A stretch of DNA of 6,542 nucleotides, taken from positions 1-6,542 of the forward strand of contig JAGAMJ010000151.1 in assembly GCA_017624795.1 (NCBI GenBank), given 5' to 3'. The DNA comes from Clostridia bacterium (GTDB lineage Bacteria; Bacillota; Clostridia; Oscillospirales; CAG-272). Below are positions 6,142 through 6,542 of the stretch, piece by piece. How positions within the stretch are numbered: the first letter of the stretch is position 1; the number at the start of each line of letters is the position of its first letter. Both the position numbers and the translations under genes were made by a program. The notes beneath the pieces are model-generated. The model had not been told where the DNA came from, did not search any database, and saw nothing but the letters and a program-made list of their open reading frames with translations.

Positions 6142-6542
6142 GTGAAGACAAAAATTGCCTGTATCGCGCTTGTTTTGCTTTTGCTCGGCACATTTTTTAC
6201 CGCTTGTGCGCCGCATACCGACTATTTCGAGCCCTTTCGCGGCGCGTTCGAGGCGGAGGTCGAGGGGACGCTGAACGGGGTGTCGTTCGCGGCGCTGCTG
6301 CAAGCAAAGGCAGCGTCCGCTGATGGCACGAGCCGCGAGGTCACAGTCACATTTTATGCGCCCGAGGCGTTGAAGGGCACCGAGGCGCGGCGGAGCGCCG
6401 ACGGGCGGATTACGCTGTCGTCGGGTGGGGTGGTGATCGAGGACGCCCGTGCCGACGGGCTTGGCGCGCTTTTTGATCTCTTTCCCCTTGCGGGGGCGGT
6501 GTCGGGGGTGGAGCTGACCGCCGAGGAGCACACAAAGGTCAC
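6142..6542 (+). CDS. Putative secreted lipoprotein, 3'-truncated
   Basis: Only the first 133 codons are in the window; the frame is open to the right edge. The start is GTG at 6142, 5 nt after a GGGAGGGG run, since no ATG is available in frame. The protein begins with a lipoprotein signal peptide: KTK, a hydrophobic stretch ALVLLLLGTFF, and a lipobox-like FTAC with Cys22 as predicted lipid site. After that comes an acidic, soluble region (DYFEPFRGAFEAEVEGTLNG, then VTVTFYAPEALKG and LSSGGVVIEDA), alternating in a way that suggests beta strands. I do not recognise the family; a LolA/LppX-like beta-sheet fold is a guess. It is divergent from alr and shares its 110-nt upstream region. A TAGAAT at 6110-6115 could be its -10 box but lacks a convincing -35. 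Confidence 0.75.
   Translation, partial: MKTKIACIALVLLLLGTFFTACAPHTDYFEPFRGAFEAEVEGTLNGVSFAALLQAKAASADGTSREVTVTFYAPEALKGTEARRSADGRITLSSGGVVIEDARADGLGALFDLFPLAGAVSGVELTAEEHTKV

Noticed and set aside
6032..6193. Longer N-terminus for alanine racemase
   Set aside because: It would cross the predicted promoter and overlap the divergent lipoprotein start; homology and AAAGGAG support 6031.

Overview
The window is a GC-rich chromosomal segment that looks Gram-positive: Shine-Dalgarno sites of the AGGAG/GGAGG type, a lipobox lipoprotein, a low-GC-style CopA and a LuxS/Pfs pair. Gene style, codon use and the short palindromic intergenic repeats suggest an uncultured member of the Clostridia (Oscillospiraceae/Ruminococcaceae-like). 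That placement is inference; no rRNA or other taxonomic marker is present.

Region 1 (1-2440, plus strand) is a copper-exporting P1B-type ATPase, CopA, cut off by the left edge. It carries the tail of an N-terminal heavy-metal-associated (HMA) domain, the full eight-helix P1B core with CPC, DKTGT and GDGIND motifs, and then an in-frame C-terminal HMA domain that resembles a free CopZ chaperone. A strong Shine-Dalgarno and an ATG lie inside the ORF just before this last domain. The same DNA may therefore make both a CopA-HMA fusion and a free 75-residue chaperone. A perfect 38-nt palindrome followed by a T-run ends the gene.

Region 2 (2489-2915) has no gene. It holds three copies of a roughly 77-80 nt palindrome-rich repeat, two direct and one inverted, a possible remnant of a fourth, and a separate GC-rich hairpin.

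Region 3 (6031 down to 2916, minus strand) is a compact four-gene operon: alanine racemase (alr), an AraC-family regulator with a cupin sensor domain, LuxS, and the MTA/SAH nucleosidase Pfs/MtnN. The junctions overlap by 4, 4 and 11 nt, and each downstream gene has its Shine-Dalgarno inside the gene before it, so translation is probably coupled. A good sigma-A-like promoter lies just upstream of alr and predicts a very short leader. Pfs converts S-adenosylhomocysteine to S-ribosylhomocysteine plus adenine. LuxS then yields homocysteine and DPD, the autoinducer-2 precursor. The co-translated AraC regulator and the cell-wall gene alr are unusual company for this pathway.

Region 4 (6142 to the right edge, plus strand, divergent from alr) is the start of an unrecognised secreted lipoprotein.
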